Origin: Thalassotalea loyana
Lineage (GTDB): Bacteria; Pseudomonadota; Gammaproteobacteria; Enterobacterales; Alteromonadaceae
NCBI RefSeq assembly: GCF_030161435.1
Contig: NZ_BSSV01000010.1
Coordinates: forward strand, 39,680 to 103,679
DNA length: 64,000 nt
Direction: 5' to 3'
Shown here: positions 29,037-39,232 of the stretch, one piece after another
Layout of the letters: every line of letters begins with the position of its first letter
How positions within the stretch are numbered: position 1 is the stretch's first letter
Notes under the pieces: model-generated
What the model saw: only the letters and a program-made list of their open reading frames with translations
What the model was told of the DNA's origin: nothing
Database searches by the model: none
Program-made: the position numbers and the translations under genes

Positions 29037-29906
29037 ATGAATATAAAAACAGAACACGTAACGATTACATGTCGTGATCATGTCGATATTTCAGGTCAAA
29101 TTTATATACCGTCTCAAACACCAAAAGGTGCAATTATGATCGCCCCTGCTACAGGTATTAAACAAGGTTTTTATGCTAAATTTGCGACATACCTTGCTGA
29201 ACAGGGATATGGTGTTATCACCTATGACAACCGTGGTATTGGCCGCTCTCTTCAAGGTAGAGTATCAAAGTCAAAAGCTTCACTTCAATGTTGGGGGGAG
29301 CAAGATGCGACGGCCGTATTAGACAATTTAATCAAAGCGTTCCCTAACACTAAATACCATCTTATTGGTCATAGCGCTGGGGGCCAGCTCGTGGGGTTAA
29401 TGCCAAACAGCAAAAGTTTATCGTCAGTATTCAATTATGCTTGCTCTTCTGGTCGATTAAAAAATATGTCAATGCCGTATAAGCTAAAAGCACATTACTT
29501 CATGAACTTCTATATTCCCGTATCCAACCTCATTTTTGGTCATACAAAATCCCAATGGGTGGGTATGGGAGAGCCGCTACCTAAAAAGGTGGCACGACAA
29601 TGGCAGCTTTGGTGCAATGGGCAGGGGTACGTAAAAACTGCATTTGGTAAAACAGTCTTTGAACACTTTTACGATGACCTCGATATCCCTTCCTTGTGGG
29701 TGAATGCTTCCGACGATGAAATCGCAATTAATGAAAATGTTGCCGATATGATCTCTGTTTTTAGCAAGATGAAACACAACGCGCAAACTAAAACACTCAC
29801 CCCTACAGAACATGAAGTAAAAGATATTGGCCACATGAAATTCTTTTCTAGTAAACGCCAATCGCTGTGGCCATTAGCGACAGACTGGCTTAGCCAACAT
29901 AGCTAA
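29037..29906 (+). CDS. Alpha/beta hydrolase
   Basis: A 289-residue cytoplasmic hydrolase of the serine-aminopeptidase/lipase type. The oxyanion region is IAPATGIKQGFYAKFATYLAEQGYGVITYDNRGIGRS, the nucleophile elbow is LIGHSAGGQ (Ser), the acid is in LWVNASDDEIA and the His is in VKDIGHMKFF. The triad is complete, but the substrate cannot be told. It follows the binding-protein gene by 72 bases and converges on rpsO, with a bidirectional terminator between. Confidence 0.82.
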   Translation: MNIKTEHVTITCRDHVDISGQIYIPSQTPKGAIMIAPATGIKQGFYAKFATYLAEQGYGVITYDNRGIGRSLQGRVSKSKASLQCWGEQDATAVLDNLIKAFPNTKYHLIGHSAGGQLVGLMPNSKSLSSVFNYACSSGRLKNMSMPYKLKAHYFMNFYIPVSNLIFGHTKSQWVGMGEPLPKKVARQWQLWCNGQGYVKTAFGKTVFEHFYDDLDIPSLWVNASDDEIAINENVADMISVFSKMKHNAQTKTLTPTEHEVKDIGHMKFFSSKRQSLWPLATDWLSQHS

Positions 29907-29948
29907 ATCTATTAGTCAAAGAAACGCTAACCATATGTTTTAGCCATA

Positions 29949-29976
29949 AAAAAAGGAGCCTTGAGGCTCCTTTTTT
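29949..29976. terminator. Bidirectional terminator between hydrolase and rpsO
   Basis: AAAAAAGGAGCC / GGCTCCTTTTTT perfect 12-bp stem with a TTGA loop, between convergent genes. Confidence 0.9.
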
Positions 29977-29991
29977 CTAGATTCTTATCGA

Positions 29992-30261
29992 TTAACGACG
30001 TAAACCTAACTTACCGATTAACGCAGTGTAACGCGCTACATCTTTACGCTTCAAGTAGTCTAATAACTTACGACGTTGGCTAACCATGCGTAATAAACCA
30101 CGACGAGAGTGGTGATCATGGATGTGCTCTTTGAAGTGACCTTGAAGGTGGTTAATTTGCGTAGTTAATAAAGCAACTTGTACTTCTGGTGAACCTGTAT
30201 CACCTTCTTTAACTGCGTATTCTGCAACGATAGCTGCTTTTTCTTGTGCATTTAGCGACAT
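29992..30261 (-). CDS. rpsO: 30S ribosomal protein S15
   Basis: An 89-residue S15, full family length, with the 16S-binding segment [41 protein letters not shown]. It lies downstream of truB with a 136-base gap, which probably holds its own promoter, and ends at a strong terminator instead of running into pnp. Confidence 0.98.
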   Translation of the reverse strand: MSLNAQEKAAIVAEYAVKEGDTGSPEVQVALLTTQINHLQGHFKEHIHDHHSRRGLLRMVSQRRKLLDYLKRKDVARYTALIGKLGLRR

Positions 30262-30397
30262 AATAATTCCTAATAAACGTTAGAATTTAAAAACACATCT
30301 AGCCGATCACTAATTCAGCATAGATGAAGGAGGCGCTATTCTATCAGCCGTTCCAATAAAAGCAAGTAAAATAGCGCGCTAGCGTATTATTTAATGA

Positions 30398-31354
30398 TTA
30401 ATCCTGTGGATCAATTACGGTAATGCGTTTTGGCGCCAGCATGCCATTATCATCGACAATACCTACACCAATAAATTCATTGCCTTCATTAACATCACGT
30501 TCAATATAAACCTGCACAAAACCATCGGTTGGTAAACCTGATGCATTTACTGGATTACCTAGACGTAAAAAGCGCGCAGACTCTTCATCAACGCAAACAC
30601 TTGGCATTCCAGCTAAGGCAGTATTCATCGGTAATAATAATGGATCTAACAAACTAGACGGTGACACATCTCGTTCTTTGGCTTCTTCAAGCAAAGCATC
30701 TAGTTGCTCAAGGGTTACCATATCTTTTCTATCGTAACTGCCGACGCCAACACGTCTTAAGGCACTGACATGGGCGCCACAACCTAATCGCTCACCTAGA
30801 TCATCGACGATAGTGCGGATATATGTTCCCTTAGAGCAATGAATTTCCATATCAACTTCATCACCTTCAAATCGTAAAACGTCTAAACGAAAAACAGTAA
30901 TATCGCGGGCTTCACGCTCAATTTCTATACCTTCACGTGCATAGAGGTATAAAGGTTTGCCCTGGTGCTTCAACGCTGAAAACATTGATGGTACTTGTTT
31001 TGATTCACCACGAAAATGTTCAAGCGCTTCAAAAAGTTGCTCTTGGCTTACATCAACTGGCTTTTCACTCACAATATCACCGTCAACATCGCTAGTCGTT
31101 GTACGAACACCCAACTTAGCTGTTACTTGATACGTTTTATCGGTATCCAGTAAAAATTGCGAAAACTTAGTACCTTCACCTAAGCAAACAGGCAACATAC
31201 CCGTTGCCAATGGATCTAATGCGCCGGTATGGCCTGCTTTTTGTGCAAAGTAAATTCGTTTAACTCGCTGCAACGCTGAGTTAGAAGAAATATCATAAGG
31301 TTTATCCAACAATACAACACCGTGTACTGGGCGACCTTTTCTTCTTTTCGCCAT
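30398..31354 (-). CDS. truB: tRNA pseudouridine(55) synthase
   Basis: A 318-residue TruB. The catalytic Asp is in [54 protein letters not shown] is the conserved C-terminal core motif, followed by a PUA-type end. It makes pseudouridine 55 in the T-loop of tRNAs. It lies three bases from rbfA, with the classical gene order. Confidence 0.97.
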   Translation of the reverse strand: MAKRRKGRPVHGVVLLDKPYDISSNSALQRVKRIYFAQKAGHTGALDPLATGMLPVCLGEGTKFSQFLLDTDKTYQVTAKLGVRTTTSDVDGDIVSEKPVDVSQEQLFEALEHFRGESKQVPSMFSALKHQGKPLYLYAREGIEIEREARDITVFRLDVLRFEGDEVDMEIHCSKGTYIRTIVDDLGERLGCGAHVSALRRVGVGSYDRKDMVTLEQLDALLEEAKERDVSPSSLLDPLLLPMNTALAGMPSVCVDEESARFLRLGNPVNASGLPTDGFVQVYIERDVNEGNEFIGVGIVDDNGMLAPKRITVIDPQD

Positions 31355-31357
31355 GAA

Positions 31358-31759
31358 TTATTCGCCCTCACCTTCTTCAGGTTGGTTTTTTCCCGCTCTG
31401 CGCTCATCTTCTTCAATGGCTTTGTTTACTAGAGATGTCATTCGAACACCTTCGGCCATTGATTTATCAAATACGAAACGAAGTTCCGGCATAATGCGCG
31501 CTTTAATACGTTTTGCGAGTAACGTGCGAATATAGCCCGATGCTTCATTTAAGATTTCAATTGATGCTTCTTCAGTTTGCTCACCAATTGTCAAAAAGGT
31601 AACAAACACCTTCGCGTAAGCTAAATCGCGAGTTACTTCAACTGCGTTAACTGTCACCATACCTAAACGTGGGTCCTTGACTTCACGTTGGATGATCATT
31701 GCAACTTCTTTTTGGATTTCCTGACCTACACGGTCAGTACGAGAAAATTCTCTAGCCAT
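31358..31759 (-). CDS. rbfA: 30S ribosome-binding factor A
   Basis: A 133-residue RbfA with the KH-like core (RTDRVGQEIQKEVAMIIQREVKDPRLGMVTVNAVEVTRDLAYAKVFVTF) and RIMPELRFVFDKSMAEGVRM. It is a cold-related 16S maturation factor. ATG 31759 has a GGAG site. A terminator and an unusual palindromic element separate it from infB. Confidence 0.96.
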   Translation of the reverse strand: MAREFSRTDRVGQEIQKEVAMIIQREVKDPRLGMVTVNAVEVTRDLAYAKVFVTFLTIGEQTEEASIEILNEASGYIRTLLAKRIKARIMPELRFVFDKSMAEGVRMTSLVNKAIEEDERRAGKNQPEEGEGE

Positions 31760-31794
31760 AGAAACTCCTATAACTTTAATCTCAAGATAAAAAC

Positions 31795-31809
31795 GGGGGC
31801 ATAGCCCCC
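31795..31809 (-). terminator. Terminator-like hairpin between infB and rbfA
   Basis: GGGGGC / GCCCCC stem with a three-base loop followed on the minus strand by GTTTTTATC. It would partly end transcripts leaving infB, attenuating rbfA-truB. Confidence 0.65.
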
Positions 31810-31832
31810 ATTTTATTAAAACTTTTAATCCA

Positions 31833-31957
31833 TAGTTTTAAGCTTTAGTGGATGTCAATAGCTTAAAGTACAAGGCGGACGCGCGGAGCTTGGTTGACCA
31901 AGTGAGCACGTCCAACGCAGTAATTTATGCGATTTACGCCACTAAAATTATAAACTA
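31833..31957. repeat. Long palindromic intergenic element overlapping infB 3' end
   Basis: Nested inverted repeats: TAGTTT (31833-31838) with AAACTA (31952-31957), TTTAGTGG (31844-31851) with CCACTAAA (31939-31946), GGACG with CGTCC, and a central CTTGGT-TG-ACCAAG hairpin (about 31889-31902). The whole could fold into one arm of about 125 bases. The outer repeat covers the infB stop codon. It resembles interspersed palindromic repeats of other Alteromonadales, but copy number cannot be judged from one window. Confidence 0.6.
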
Positions 31958-34626
31958 CGTTTTACTTCGACTGTCTCGAAAACTTCGATCTGGTCGCCTA
32001 CACGTACGTCATTGTAGTTCTTAACACCGATACCACACTCAGTACCGTTACGAACTTCTTGTACGTCATCTTTAAAGCGACGAAGTGACTCTAACTCACC
32101 TTCGTAAATTACGACGTTCTCACGTAATACACGAATTGGCGCGCTACGCTTAACGATACCTTCAGTTACCATACAACCAGCGATTGCACCAAGCTTCGGT
32201 GACTTAAATACATCACGAACTTCAGCAAGACCAATGATCTCTTGCTTAAATTCTGGTGCAAGTAAACCACTCATCGCTTGCTTAACTTCATCGATTAGTG
32301 CATAGATTACACTGTAGTAACGTAAATCAACGCCTTCAGATTCAATCACTTTACGAGCAGCAGCATCAGCACGAACGTTGAAACCAACCACGATAGCGTT
32401 TGAAGCAGCTGCAAGTGATGCGTCAGTTTCGGTAATACCACCTACACCTGAACCAATGATTTTCACTTTTACTTCATTAGTTGATAATTTAACTAATGCG
32501 TCTGAAATCGCTTCTAATGAACCTTGAACGTCTGACTTAAGTACCACGTTAACTTCTGAGATATCGCCCTCTGCCATATCTGAGAACATGTTCTCAAGTT
32601 TCGCTTTTTGTTGACGTGCAAGTTTCACATCACGGAATTTACCTTGACGGTACAAGGCTACTTCACGCGCTTTACGCTCATCCTTAACAACGGTTGCCTC
32701 GTCACCAGACTGTGGCACACCAGAAAGACCTAAAATCTCTACAGGAATCGATGGACCTGCTGACTTGATTTGACGACCAAGTTCATCGCGCATTGCACGA
32801 ACACGACCATACTCTAAACCACAAAGTACGATATCACCTTGTTTCAAAGTACCTTCTTGAACAAGGATAGTCGCCACTGGACCACGACCTTTATCAAGTT
32901 TAGATTCAACAACAACACCACTTGCCATCTTGTCTACTACAGCGTTTAGTTCTAAAACTTCTGCTTGTAATAATACAGCGTCAAGTAAGTCATCAATACC
33001 TTCACCAGATTTCGCTGATACGTGAACAAATTGTGTGTCACCACCCCAGTCTTCAGGGATTACATCATGTTGAGACAACTCGTTTTTAACACGATCTGGA
33101 TCTGCTGTTTCTTTATCGATTTTGTTAACCGCAATTACGATTGGCGCTTCAGCAGCTTTAGCATGCTGGATTGCTTCAATTGTTTGAGGCATTACACCAT
33201 CATCGGCAGCAACAACGATAATAACGATATCCGTAGCTTTCGCACCACGTGAACGCATTGCAGTAAACGCGGCGTGACCAGGAGTATCTAAGAAAGTTAC
33301 CATGCCATGGCCAGTTTCTACGTGATATGCACCAATGTGCTGTGTAATACCACCAGCTTCGCCTGCAGCAACTTTTGCTTCACGAATGTAATCAAGTAAT
33401 GATGTTTTACCATGGTCAACGTGACCCATGATAGTAACAACTGGTGCACGTGTGATTGATTCACCCGCTTCACCACGGTCAGATAGAACCGCTTCTTCTA
33501 ACGCATTTTCTTTAACAAGTACAACCTTGCGACCCATTTCTTCAGCAACTAATGCTGCTGTCTCTTGGTCAATCACTTGGTTGATAGTCGCCATAGCGCC
33601 CATCTTAAACATTACTTTAACAACTTCGGCGCCTTTAACAGACATCTTGTTTGCTAAGTCAGCAACAGAAATTGTTTCACCAATGCGAACATCCTGCATT
33701 TTAGTTTCAGCTGGTTTTTGGAAACCGTGCTTCAAGCTTTGTGGTGCAGATAATGTTTGTTTACCGCGTTGGTTCTTACCACCACGTTGATTCTTATCAG
33801 CTGGCTTTTTCTTCTTGCGACGACGACGACCTTCATCAGCAGAATCTTCTTTATCTTCTGCTTCTTGCGCAAATTTAGAAGAAGTAAGGTGAACTACGTC
33901 ATCTTCATGCGCTTTACGCTCTTCTTCTTGTGCTTTCCAGCGAGCTTCGTTTTCTTCTGCTAGCTTGCGAGCTTCTTCTGCAGATTTACGCGCTTCTTCT
34001 TCCGCTTTAGCTTTTGCTTCAGCTTCTTGCGCTAAACGAATCTTTTTCGCCTCGTCACTTTCAACTTCTTTCTCTTCAGGCTTAGCTGCTGATTCTTCAA
34101 TTGCTTTGGCTTTCGCTTTAGCAGCTTCTTTAGCTTTTGCATCTGCTAATGCTTTCGCTTCTGCATCTGCTTTCGCTTTTGCTTCTGCTGCGGCTTTCGC
34201 TTCTGCTTCTGCCTTAGCTTTTGCTTCAGCTTCTGCTTGCGCTTTAGCTTCCGCTTCTGCAGCTGCTTGAGCTTCTGCCTCTGCTTGAGCTTTTGCTTCT
34301 GCTTCAGCAATTTGTTGTTCTTCTAAATCGCTACGCTTGACGTACGTGCGCTTTTTACGAACTTCAACTTGCACTGATTTAGCTTTGCTACCTGAACCTA
34401 CAGATAAAGTCGTTTTCTTCTTACGACTTAATGTCATTTTGCTTGGCTGAGCAGCAGAGTCATCACCATGCTGCTTTTTAAGGTGCTCAAGCAAAGTTTC
34501 TTTTTCTTGCTCGGTTACTGAATCAGAGACATTTTTATTAATGCCTGCTTCAGCTAATTGGTTCACCAAACGATCCGCCGGTGTTCCGATTTCTTTGGCA
34601 AGTTGTTCAACTGTTACTTCTGCCAT
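31948..34626 (-). CDS. infB: Translation initiation factor IF-2
   Basis: An 892-residue IF-2. An N-terminal IF2 domain ([29 protein letters not shown]) is followed by a long Ala/Glu/Lys coiled-coil-like linker (about residues 105-250) and a [13 protein letters not shown] basic segment. The GTPase domain then follows ([46 protein letters not shown]), with the C-terminal fMet-tRNA-binding domains. The order nusA-infB-rbfA is classical. The last codons lie within a palindromic element. Confidence 0.98.
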   Translation of the reverse strand: MAEVTVEQLAKEIGTPADRLVNQLAEAGINKNVSDSVTEQEKETLLEHLKKQHGDDSAAQPSKMTLSRKKKTTLSVGSGSKAKSVQVEVRKKRTYVKRSDLEEQQIAEAEAKAQAEAEAQAAAEAEAKAQAEAEAKAKAEAEAKAAAEAKAKADAEAKALADAKAKEAAKAKAKAIEESAAKPEEKEVESDEAKKIRLAQEAEAKAKAEEEARKSAEEARKLAEENEARWKAQEEERKAHEDDVVHLTSSKFAQEAEDKEDSADEGRRRRKKKKPADKNQRGGKNQRGKQTLSAPQSLKHGFQKPAETKMQDVRIGETISVADLANKMSVKGAEVVKVMFKMGAMATINQVIDQETAALVAEEMGRKVVLVKENALEEAVLSDRGEAGESITRAPVVTIMGHVDHGKTSLLDYIREAKVAAGEAGGITQHIGAYHVETGHGMVTFLDTPGHAAFTAMRSRGAKATDIVIIVVAADDGVMPQTIEAIQHAKAAEAPIVIAVNKIDKETADPDRVKNELSQHDVIPEDWGGDTQFVHVSAKSGEGIDDLLDAVLLQAEVLELNAVVDKMASGVVVESKLDKGRGPVATILVQEGTLKQGDIVLCGLEYGRVRAMRDELGRQIKSAGPSIPVEILGLSGVPQSGDEATVVKDERKAREVALYRQGKFRDVKLARQQKAKLENMFSDMAEGDISEVNVVLKSDVQGSLEAISDALVKLSTNEVKVKIIGSGVGGITETDASLAAASNAIVVGFNVRADAAARKVIESEGVDLRYYSVIYALIDEVKQAMSGLLAPEFKQEIIGLAEVRDVFKSPKLGAIAGCMVTEGIVKRSAPIRVLRENVVIYEGELESLRRFKDDVQEVRNGTECGIGVKNYNDVRVGDQIEVFETVEVKRSL

Positions 34627-34649
34627 CTATAAATTTCTCCCGGCGTTAT

Positions 34650-36143
34650 CTATTCTTCACTAAACCAACAAATATTACGTGCAGCCATGATTAGCTCACC
34701 CGCAGTGGTTTCATCTAATTCTTCAATCTCAACAAGATCATCAACACCTTGCTCAGCAAGGTCTTCTAACGTGCAAACGCCTTTGCTTGCTAATACGTAT
34801 GCAAGGTGCTTGTCTAAACCTTCAAGTGCTAGTAGGTCTTCAGCAGGTTCTGCACCTTCTAGTGTTTCTTCTGTCGCTAACGCTTGTGTTGTCAGTGCAG
34901 CTTTTGCACGCTCACGAAGCTCTTCAACGATTTCTTCATTCATGCCATCGATTTCAAGAATCTCTGCAACAGGAACATAGGCAATTTCTTCTAATGATGA
35001 GAAACCTTCTTCTACTAAGATAGTGGCGAAATCGTCATCGATGTCTAACTTCTCAGTAAATAGCGTAATAACCTTGTCGTTTTCTGCTTGGTGCTTTTCG
35101 TTCATGTCAGCAACTGTCATCACGTTTAATTCCCAACCAGTTAACTGGCTAGCTAAACGGACGTTTTGACCGCTACGACCAATCGCCATCGCTAAGTTAC
35201 CTTCTTCAACAGCGATATCCATAGTGCCTTGGTCTTCATCAACAATAATTGATGCAACTTCAGCTGGTGCCATTGCGTTGATAACAAACTGTGCTGGGTT
35301 ATCGTCAAATAAAACGATATCAACACGTTCACCGCCTAATTCACCTGAAACGGCTTGTACACGTGAACCACGCATACCAACACAAGCACCAACAGGGTCT
35401 AAACGTTTGTCGTTACTCTTAACAGCGATTTTCGCACGAGAACCTGGATCGCGAGCTGCGCCTTTAATTTCCAGCATCTCTTCACCAATTTCTGGTACTT
35501 CAACGCGGAATAGCTCAACCAACATTTCTGGCTTTGTACGGCTAACAAATAATTGAGCGCCACGTGCTTCTGGTTTGATTGCGTATAACAAACCACGAAC
35601 ACGGTCACCTGGACGAAATACTTCGCGAGGTAACATGTCATCACGGTAAATGATTGCTTCAGCATTATTACCGAGATCTAAAATTACGCTATCGCGAGAT
35701 GCTTTTTTAACAACACCTGTGATTAATTCACCCACTTGGTCTTGGTAAGCATCAACAATTAAACGACGCTCTGCTTCTCGTACTTTTTGTACAATAACTT
35801 GTTTAGCAGTTTGTGTTGTAATGCGGTCAAACTTAACAGATTCGATTTGCTCTTCTACGTAGTCGCCTACATCTAAAGTTTCATCTTCATACTGAGCAGC
35901 AGCTAAGCTGATTTCTGCGTATGGGTTTTCTGTTTCATGATCTTCAGCAACAACTAACCAACGACGGAAAGTGTCAAACTCACCTGTCTTACGGTCTATT
36001 TCAACACGTACAACGATGTCACCTTCGTACTTTTTCTTAGTTGCCGTTTCTAAAGCTGTTTCCATCGCCTGAAAAATACTCTCGCGTGGCAATGCTTTTT
36101 CATTAGAAACCGCATCAACAACTAGTAATACTTCCTTACTCAT
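34650..36143 (-). CDS. nusA: Transcription termination/antitermination factor NusA
   Basis: A 497-residue NusA: RNA-polymerase-binding N-terminal domain (residues 1-130), S1 ([35 protein letters not shown]), two KH domains ([58 protein letters not shown]) and two C-terminal acidic repeats ([50 protein letters not shown]). It acts in pausing, termination and antitermination, and could act on its own leader. Confidence 0.98.
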   Translation of the reverse strand: MSKEVLLVVDAVSNEKALPRESIFQAMETALETATKKKYEGDIVVRVEIDRKTGEFDTFRRWLVVAEDHETENPYAEISLAAAQYEDETLDVGDYVEEQIESVKFDRITTQTAKQVIVQKVREAERRLIVDAYQDQVGELITGVVKKASRDSVILDLGNNAEAIIYRDDMLPREVFRPGDRVRGLLYAIKPEARGAQLFVSRTKPEMLVELFRVEVPEIGEEMLEIKGAARDPGSRAKIAVKSNDKRLDPVGACVGMRGSRVQAVSGELGGERVDIVLFDDNPAQFVINAMAPAEVASIIVDEDQGTMDIAVEEGNLAMAIGRSGQNVRLASQLTGWELNVMTVADMNEKHQAENDKVITLFTEKLDIDDDFATILVEEGFSSLEEIAYVPVAEILEIDGMNEEIVEELRERAKAALTTQALATEETLEGAEPAEDLLALEGLDKHLAYVLASKGVCTLEDLAEQGVDDLVEIEELDETTAGELIMAARNICWFSEE

Positions 36144-36171
36144 GTTCTCTAGCCTTTAATCTATTTAATGC

Positions 36172-36627
36172 TTAAAACTGTGCGACAAGGTTACCCTTGT
36201 CAATGTTGCCGAAAACTAATGCATAGTCTTCACCGTCCACCACAACATGTAATGTGTCGTTTTCTATACTTTCTAAAATACCTTTAAACTTACGACGACC
36301 ATTAAAAGGTATTGCTAATTTCACTTGAATTGTCTCACCGACTACTTCTTCGTAATGTGCAAGATCGAATAACGGACGATCTACACCAGGTGAAGACACT
36401 TCAAGGTTGTATTCACTGCTAATTGGATCTTCTACATCAAGAATTGCACTAACTTGTCGGCTCACTTCAGCACAATCATCTACGTTGATGCCATTTTCGT
36501 GGTCAATAAATAAACGTAAGATAGAGTTATTACCTGCTGAGATAAATTCTACGCCTAATAATTCCTTGCCAGTTTCCTCAACGGCAGGTCGTAACATATC
36601 AGTTAGTTGATGTTCAAATTTAGCCAA
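36172..36627 (-). CDS. rimP: Ribosome maturation factor RimP
   Basis: A 151-residue RimP with the hallmark segment GINVDDCAEVSRQVSAILDVEDPISSEYNLEVSSPGVDRPLF. It is needed for 30S maturation. The start is TTG 36627, seven bases after GGAG; the upstream ATG and GTG codons are out of frame or hit a stop at once. It is the first gene of the rimP-nusA-infB-rbfA-truB operon and lies behind an attenuator-like leader. Confidence 0.96.
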   Translation of the reverse strand: MAKFEHQLTDMLRPAVEETGKELLGVEFISAGNNSILRLFIDHENGINVDDCAEVSRQVSAILDVEDPISSEYNLEVSSPGVDRPLFDLAHYEEVVGETIQVKLAIPFNGRRKFKGILESIENDTLHVVVDGEDYALVFGNIDKGNLVAQF

Positions 36628-36711
36628 TCACATTCTCCAAAAACAAAAAAAGGGCATATAGCCCAGCGAATAAAGTCATGCTGTTATTATAGCCAAGTAA
36701 ATTTCGACTAT

Positions 36712-36732
36712 AAAAAAACCCCATCGTTGGGG
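36712..36732 (-). terminator. Leader terminator (attenuator) upstream of rimP
   Basis: CCCCA / TGGGG stem with a four-base loop followed by seven Ts on the minus strand, about 85 bases before the rimP start and downstream of the operon promoter. In this position it can only act as an attenuator. Confidence 0.75.
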
Positions 36733-36860
36733 CCTTATCCACTGAACCCAATATCGTGAATTGAACTTTGAGTCTGTACGTTCAATTCATACACTCGCTC
36801 CAACCTAACTGCGTACTCACAAGGTTAGATTCGTCAGTAAAAGCGTTGTGTATTTCAGAC
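36712..36860 (-). ncRNA. rimP-operon leader RNA (putative attenuator)
   Basis: About 150 bases of untranslated leader between the promoter and the terminator. It contains CTAACCT / AGTTAGGTT pairings and a perfect 10-bp stem TGAATTGAAC / GTTCAATTCA (36757-36766 and 36780-36789). A rimP leader with a terminal hairpin has been described computationally in gammaproteobacteria; I recognise the arrangement rather than the exact sequence. NusA is encoded in the operon and could close the loop. Confidence 0.55.
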
Positions 36861-36866
36861 GGCGAA

Positions 36867-36895
36867 ATTATATCCTCACGGGCAACGTTAAGCAA
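36867..36895 (-). promoter_or_regulatory. Sigma-70 promoter of the rimP-nusA-infB operon
   Basis: On the minus strand, TTGCTT (complement of 36890-36895) and TATAAT (complement of 36867-36872) are separated by exactly 17 bases. The predicted start is near 36860, giving a leader of about 230 bases to rimP. Confidence 0.75.
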
Positions 36896-37059
36896 GCGAT
36901 TATCCTGATTAAACCGAAATAAAGGAGAATTGAAGAAGAATACTGAGTAAATCAAAAAACCAAATAACCTTGTCGGCGCCCGAAGGTTAGAAAGTTGAAT
37001 ATTTTCATGTTATAAGAGCAATATTACAATCATAACAATAGTTTTATAAACGACACTTT

Positions 37060-38928
37060 ATGTATACATTTAGTCAGTTACTCGCTCGAAATACAATTTT
37101 AGGATTAATATTTAGCGTAAGCTTAATTGCGCTTTGTACTTGGTTCAGTCAAACATTACTGAGCGAACGCCAAGATAAGTTTGAAGGTTCTCTCATCGCG
37201 ATGGCAAGTGCAATGGATCAACAGGCAAGCACTCAAACAATCGTAAAGACGATAAAAGGTGCAAATGATTACCGCCTGTTGCTGATCACAAATGATGAAA
37301 ATAAAAATCTAATGAAGCATCAAAGTGGACAGCAGCACGTTATTTCAACCTTCATCGCACCACCAAACACTGAGGTTTGGCTCAACAGTCATAGTTTAAA
37401 AGTGACTTATGCCTTATCTGATGACTTACTCATCCAAAAGCTAATCAAAATATATGCCGCTATCGTTCTTTTTACAGCAATTATTGTGATCGTCTCAAGT
37501 ATTATCAGTCTCAAATCATACAGAGCGTTTTTCAACACGATAAACGAGCAAATTCGAAAAGAAATCCTCTCATTTATGCCCGCTGATGATAGTGAAATCC
37601 AATATAAAACCAAAACAACGGTTGAACTACCTGAACTCAAAAAGGGCCTCACCAACTTACAATCGTTAATTGACAACCATAAAGCCAACTCACACCAGCT
37701 AGAAAAAGAGGCGTATACAGAGACACTAACGCAGTTACCAAATAGAAACCGTTTCGTGCAATACTTTGAACACAAAGTAACAGAAACAAATGAAATCAAA
37801 TTTGGTGTGCTACTAATTACTCGTTGTAGCGAGCTTCAAACAATCAATCAAATTAGTGGTTACAAAGAAGGTGACAATTACATTTGTAAAGTGTCTGATA
37901 TTTTAAAAAGTGAAATTGAGAAATATCAGGGTGGACAATTATTTAGATTAAACAGCTCAGACTTCTCGACGATTTTACCCAATATAACGATGAAAGAAGC
38001 TGAAAAATATGCCCAGGCATTAACAGAAAAATTCAATCAATATCAGCAATCCGCCGATCTTGATTCTGTTGCTTATTCTGGTGTGGTTGCCTTTACAAAC
38101 AATGAACCTTTAGGGGAAATATTAGCCCTTGCAGATACTGCTATTAGTGTTGCCCAAACCCAAAGTGTCAATGCATGGTATGCGCAAAAAGATGGTGATG
38201 CCGACAGCCCATCAAACCATTATGGTAATCAAAATTGGCGTCAAGAGATTGATAGCGTGCTAACCGCGCAACGAGTTTCCTTATTGATTCAGCCAATAAA
38301 ACCGACGACAAAAAACACTAAAATGTACGGCGAAATATTGGCACGCTTTAAAAATGCCAATAAAGAAACGCTGCCAACTGCATCCTTTATCGCAATGGCT
38401 GAAAAGCTCGATAAAATCGTCGCTGTTGATCGCATGATAATCGAACAAGCATTAACGGAAATTAATCAAAAGAATCTGCAGAATGTTCAGTTTGGTATCA
38501 ATATTAGCTCCCGCAGTATCCACGATGAACATTTTCTTATTTGGTTAGAGCGCCGTTTGTTGCGTGAAACCAATATTGCACCGAATCTTATTTTCGAAAT
38601 CACAGAATATGGTTTACAGCAAAACGTTCAAACAAGTAAACGCTTCATTGATATGGTGCACAGAGTTGGCTCTCGTGTAACCGTTGAAAGATTCGGTGTA
38701 GGACTTACCTCATTCAAGTTTTTCAAAGAGCTTAAACCTGACTACATCAAAATGGACAGCACCTACACGCGAGATATTGACGAAGATAAAAACAACCAAT
38801 ACTTCCTGCGCGTTATGGTTGATTTAGCACATAGGTTGAGTATCAACGTATTAGCAGAAAACGTTGAAACACAAGAAGAAAAACATACCCTTGAGAAGTT
38901 GTTTATCGATGGATGCCAAGGCTTCTAA
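37060..38928 (+). CDS. CsrD-like protein with degenerate GGDEF and EAL domains, C-terminus altered
   Basis: A 622-residue membrane protein. Two membrane helices (about residues 10-30 and 130-150) flank a periplasmic loop. A degenerate GGDEF domain follows (FRLNSSDFSTILP where GGDEF is expected), then a degenerate EAL domain (YGEILARF where EAL is expected). This matches CsrD, the c-di-GMP-insensitive protein that steers RNase E to the CsrB/C RNAs. A perfect 113-bp tandem duplication (38815-39040) puts a stop right after CQGF; the unduplicated frame would continue YIGKPEQM to 39065. Only about eight residues are lost, so function may survive. Confidence 0.72.
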   Translation: MYTFSQLLARNTILGLIFSVSLIALCTWFSQTLLSERQDKFEGSLIAMASAMDQQASTQTIVKTIKGANDYRLLLITNDENKNLMKHQSGQQHVISTFIAPPNTEVWLNSHSLKVTYALSDDLLIQKLIKIYAAIVLFTAIIVIVSSIISLKSYRAFFNTINEQIRKEILSFMPADDSEIQYKTKTTVELPELKKGLTNLQSLIDNHKANSHQLEKEAYTETLTQLPNRNRFVQYFEHKVTETNEIKFGVLLITRCSELQTINQISGYKEGDNYICKVSDILKSEIEKYQGGQLFRLNSSDFSTILPNITMKEAEKYAQALTEKFNQYQQSADLDSVAYSGVVAFTNNEPLGEILALADTAISVAQTQSVNAWYAQKDGDADSPSNHYGNQNWRQEIDSVLTAQRVSLLIQPIKPTTKNTKMYGEILARFKNANKETLPTASFIAMAEKLDKIVAVDRMIIEQALTEINQKNLQNVQFGINISSRSIHDEHFLIWLERRLLRETNIAPNLIFEITEYGLQQNVQTSKRFIDMVHRVGSRVTVERFGVGLTSFKFFKELKPDYIKMDSTYTRDIDEDKNNQYFLRVMVDLAHRLSINVLAENVETQEEKHTLEKLFIDGCQGF

Positions 38929-39040
38929 TGGTTGATTTAGCACATAGGTTGAGTATCAACGTATTAGCAGAAAACGTTGAAACACAAGAAGAAAAACATA
39001 CCCTTGAGAAGTTGTTTATCGATGGATGCCAAGGCTTCTA
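38815..39040 (+). repeat. Perfect 113-bp tandem duplication
   Basis: Bases 38815-38927 and 38928-39040 are identical at every position. The unit is not a multiple of three, so it truncates the CsrD-like gene; the second copy leads into the original 3' end (TATATTGGTAAACCAGAACA). No divergence means a recent event or an assembly error. Confidence 0.95.
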
Positions 39041-39081
39041 TATTGGTAAACCAGAACAAATGTAAGCTCAAATTTCCACTT

Positions 39082-39113
39082 AAGCAAAATGGCGCGAAAG
39101 CGCCATTTTGCTT
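39082..39113 (+). terminator. Terminator after the CsrD-like gene
   Basis: AAGCAAAATGGCGC / GCGCCATTTTGCTT perfect 14-bp stem with a GAAA loop, 17 bases past the ancestral stop. It isolates the rnf operon from read-through. Confidence 0.85.
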
Positions 39114-39232
39114 ATTTAGGTCCACATTATTAAAATCAACGTATTAAATTAAAATCCATAATTGTTATCCGGTTGTTATCTCTGTAATAAACAAGGATAA
39201 TAGGGCCAATTTTTTCGATCTAAATACCTGGA

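Noticed and set aside
33965..34270. Plus-strand Ala/Ser-rich frame inside infB
   Set aside because: Shadow of the Ala/Glu/Lys linker of IF-2.
36712..36860. Possible initiator tRNA gene upstream of rimP, as in E. coli
   Set aside because: No T-loop GTTCGAATC-type motif or acceptor pairing on either strand; the stems fit a leader with a terminator instead.
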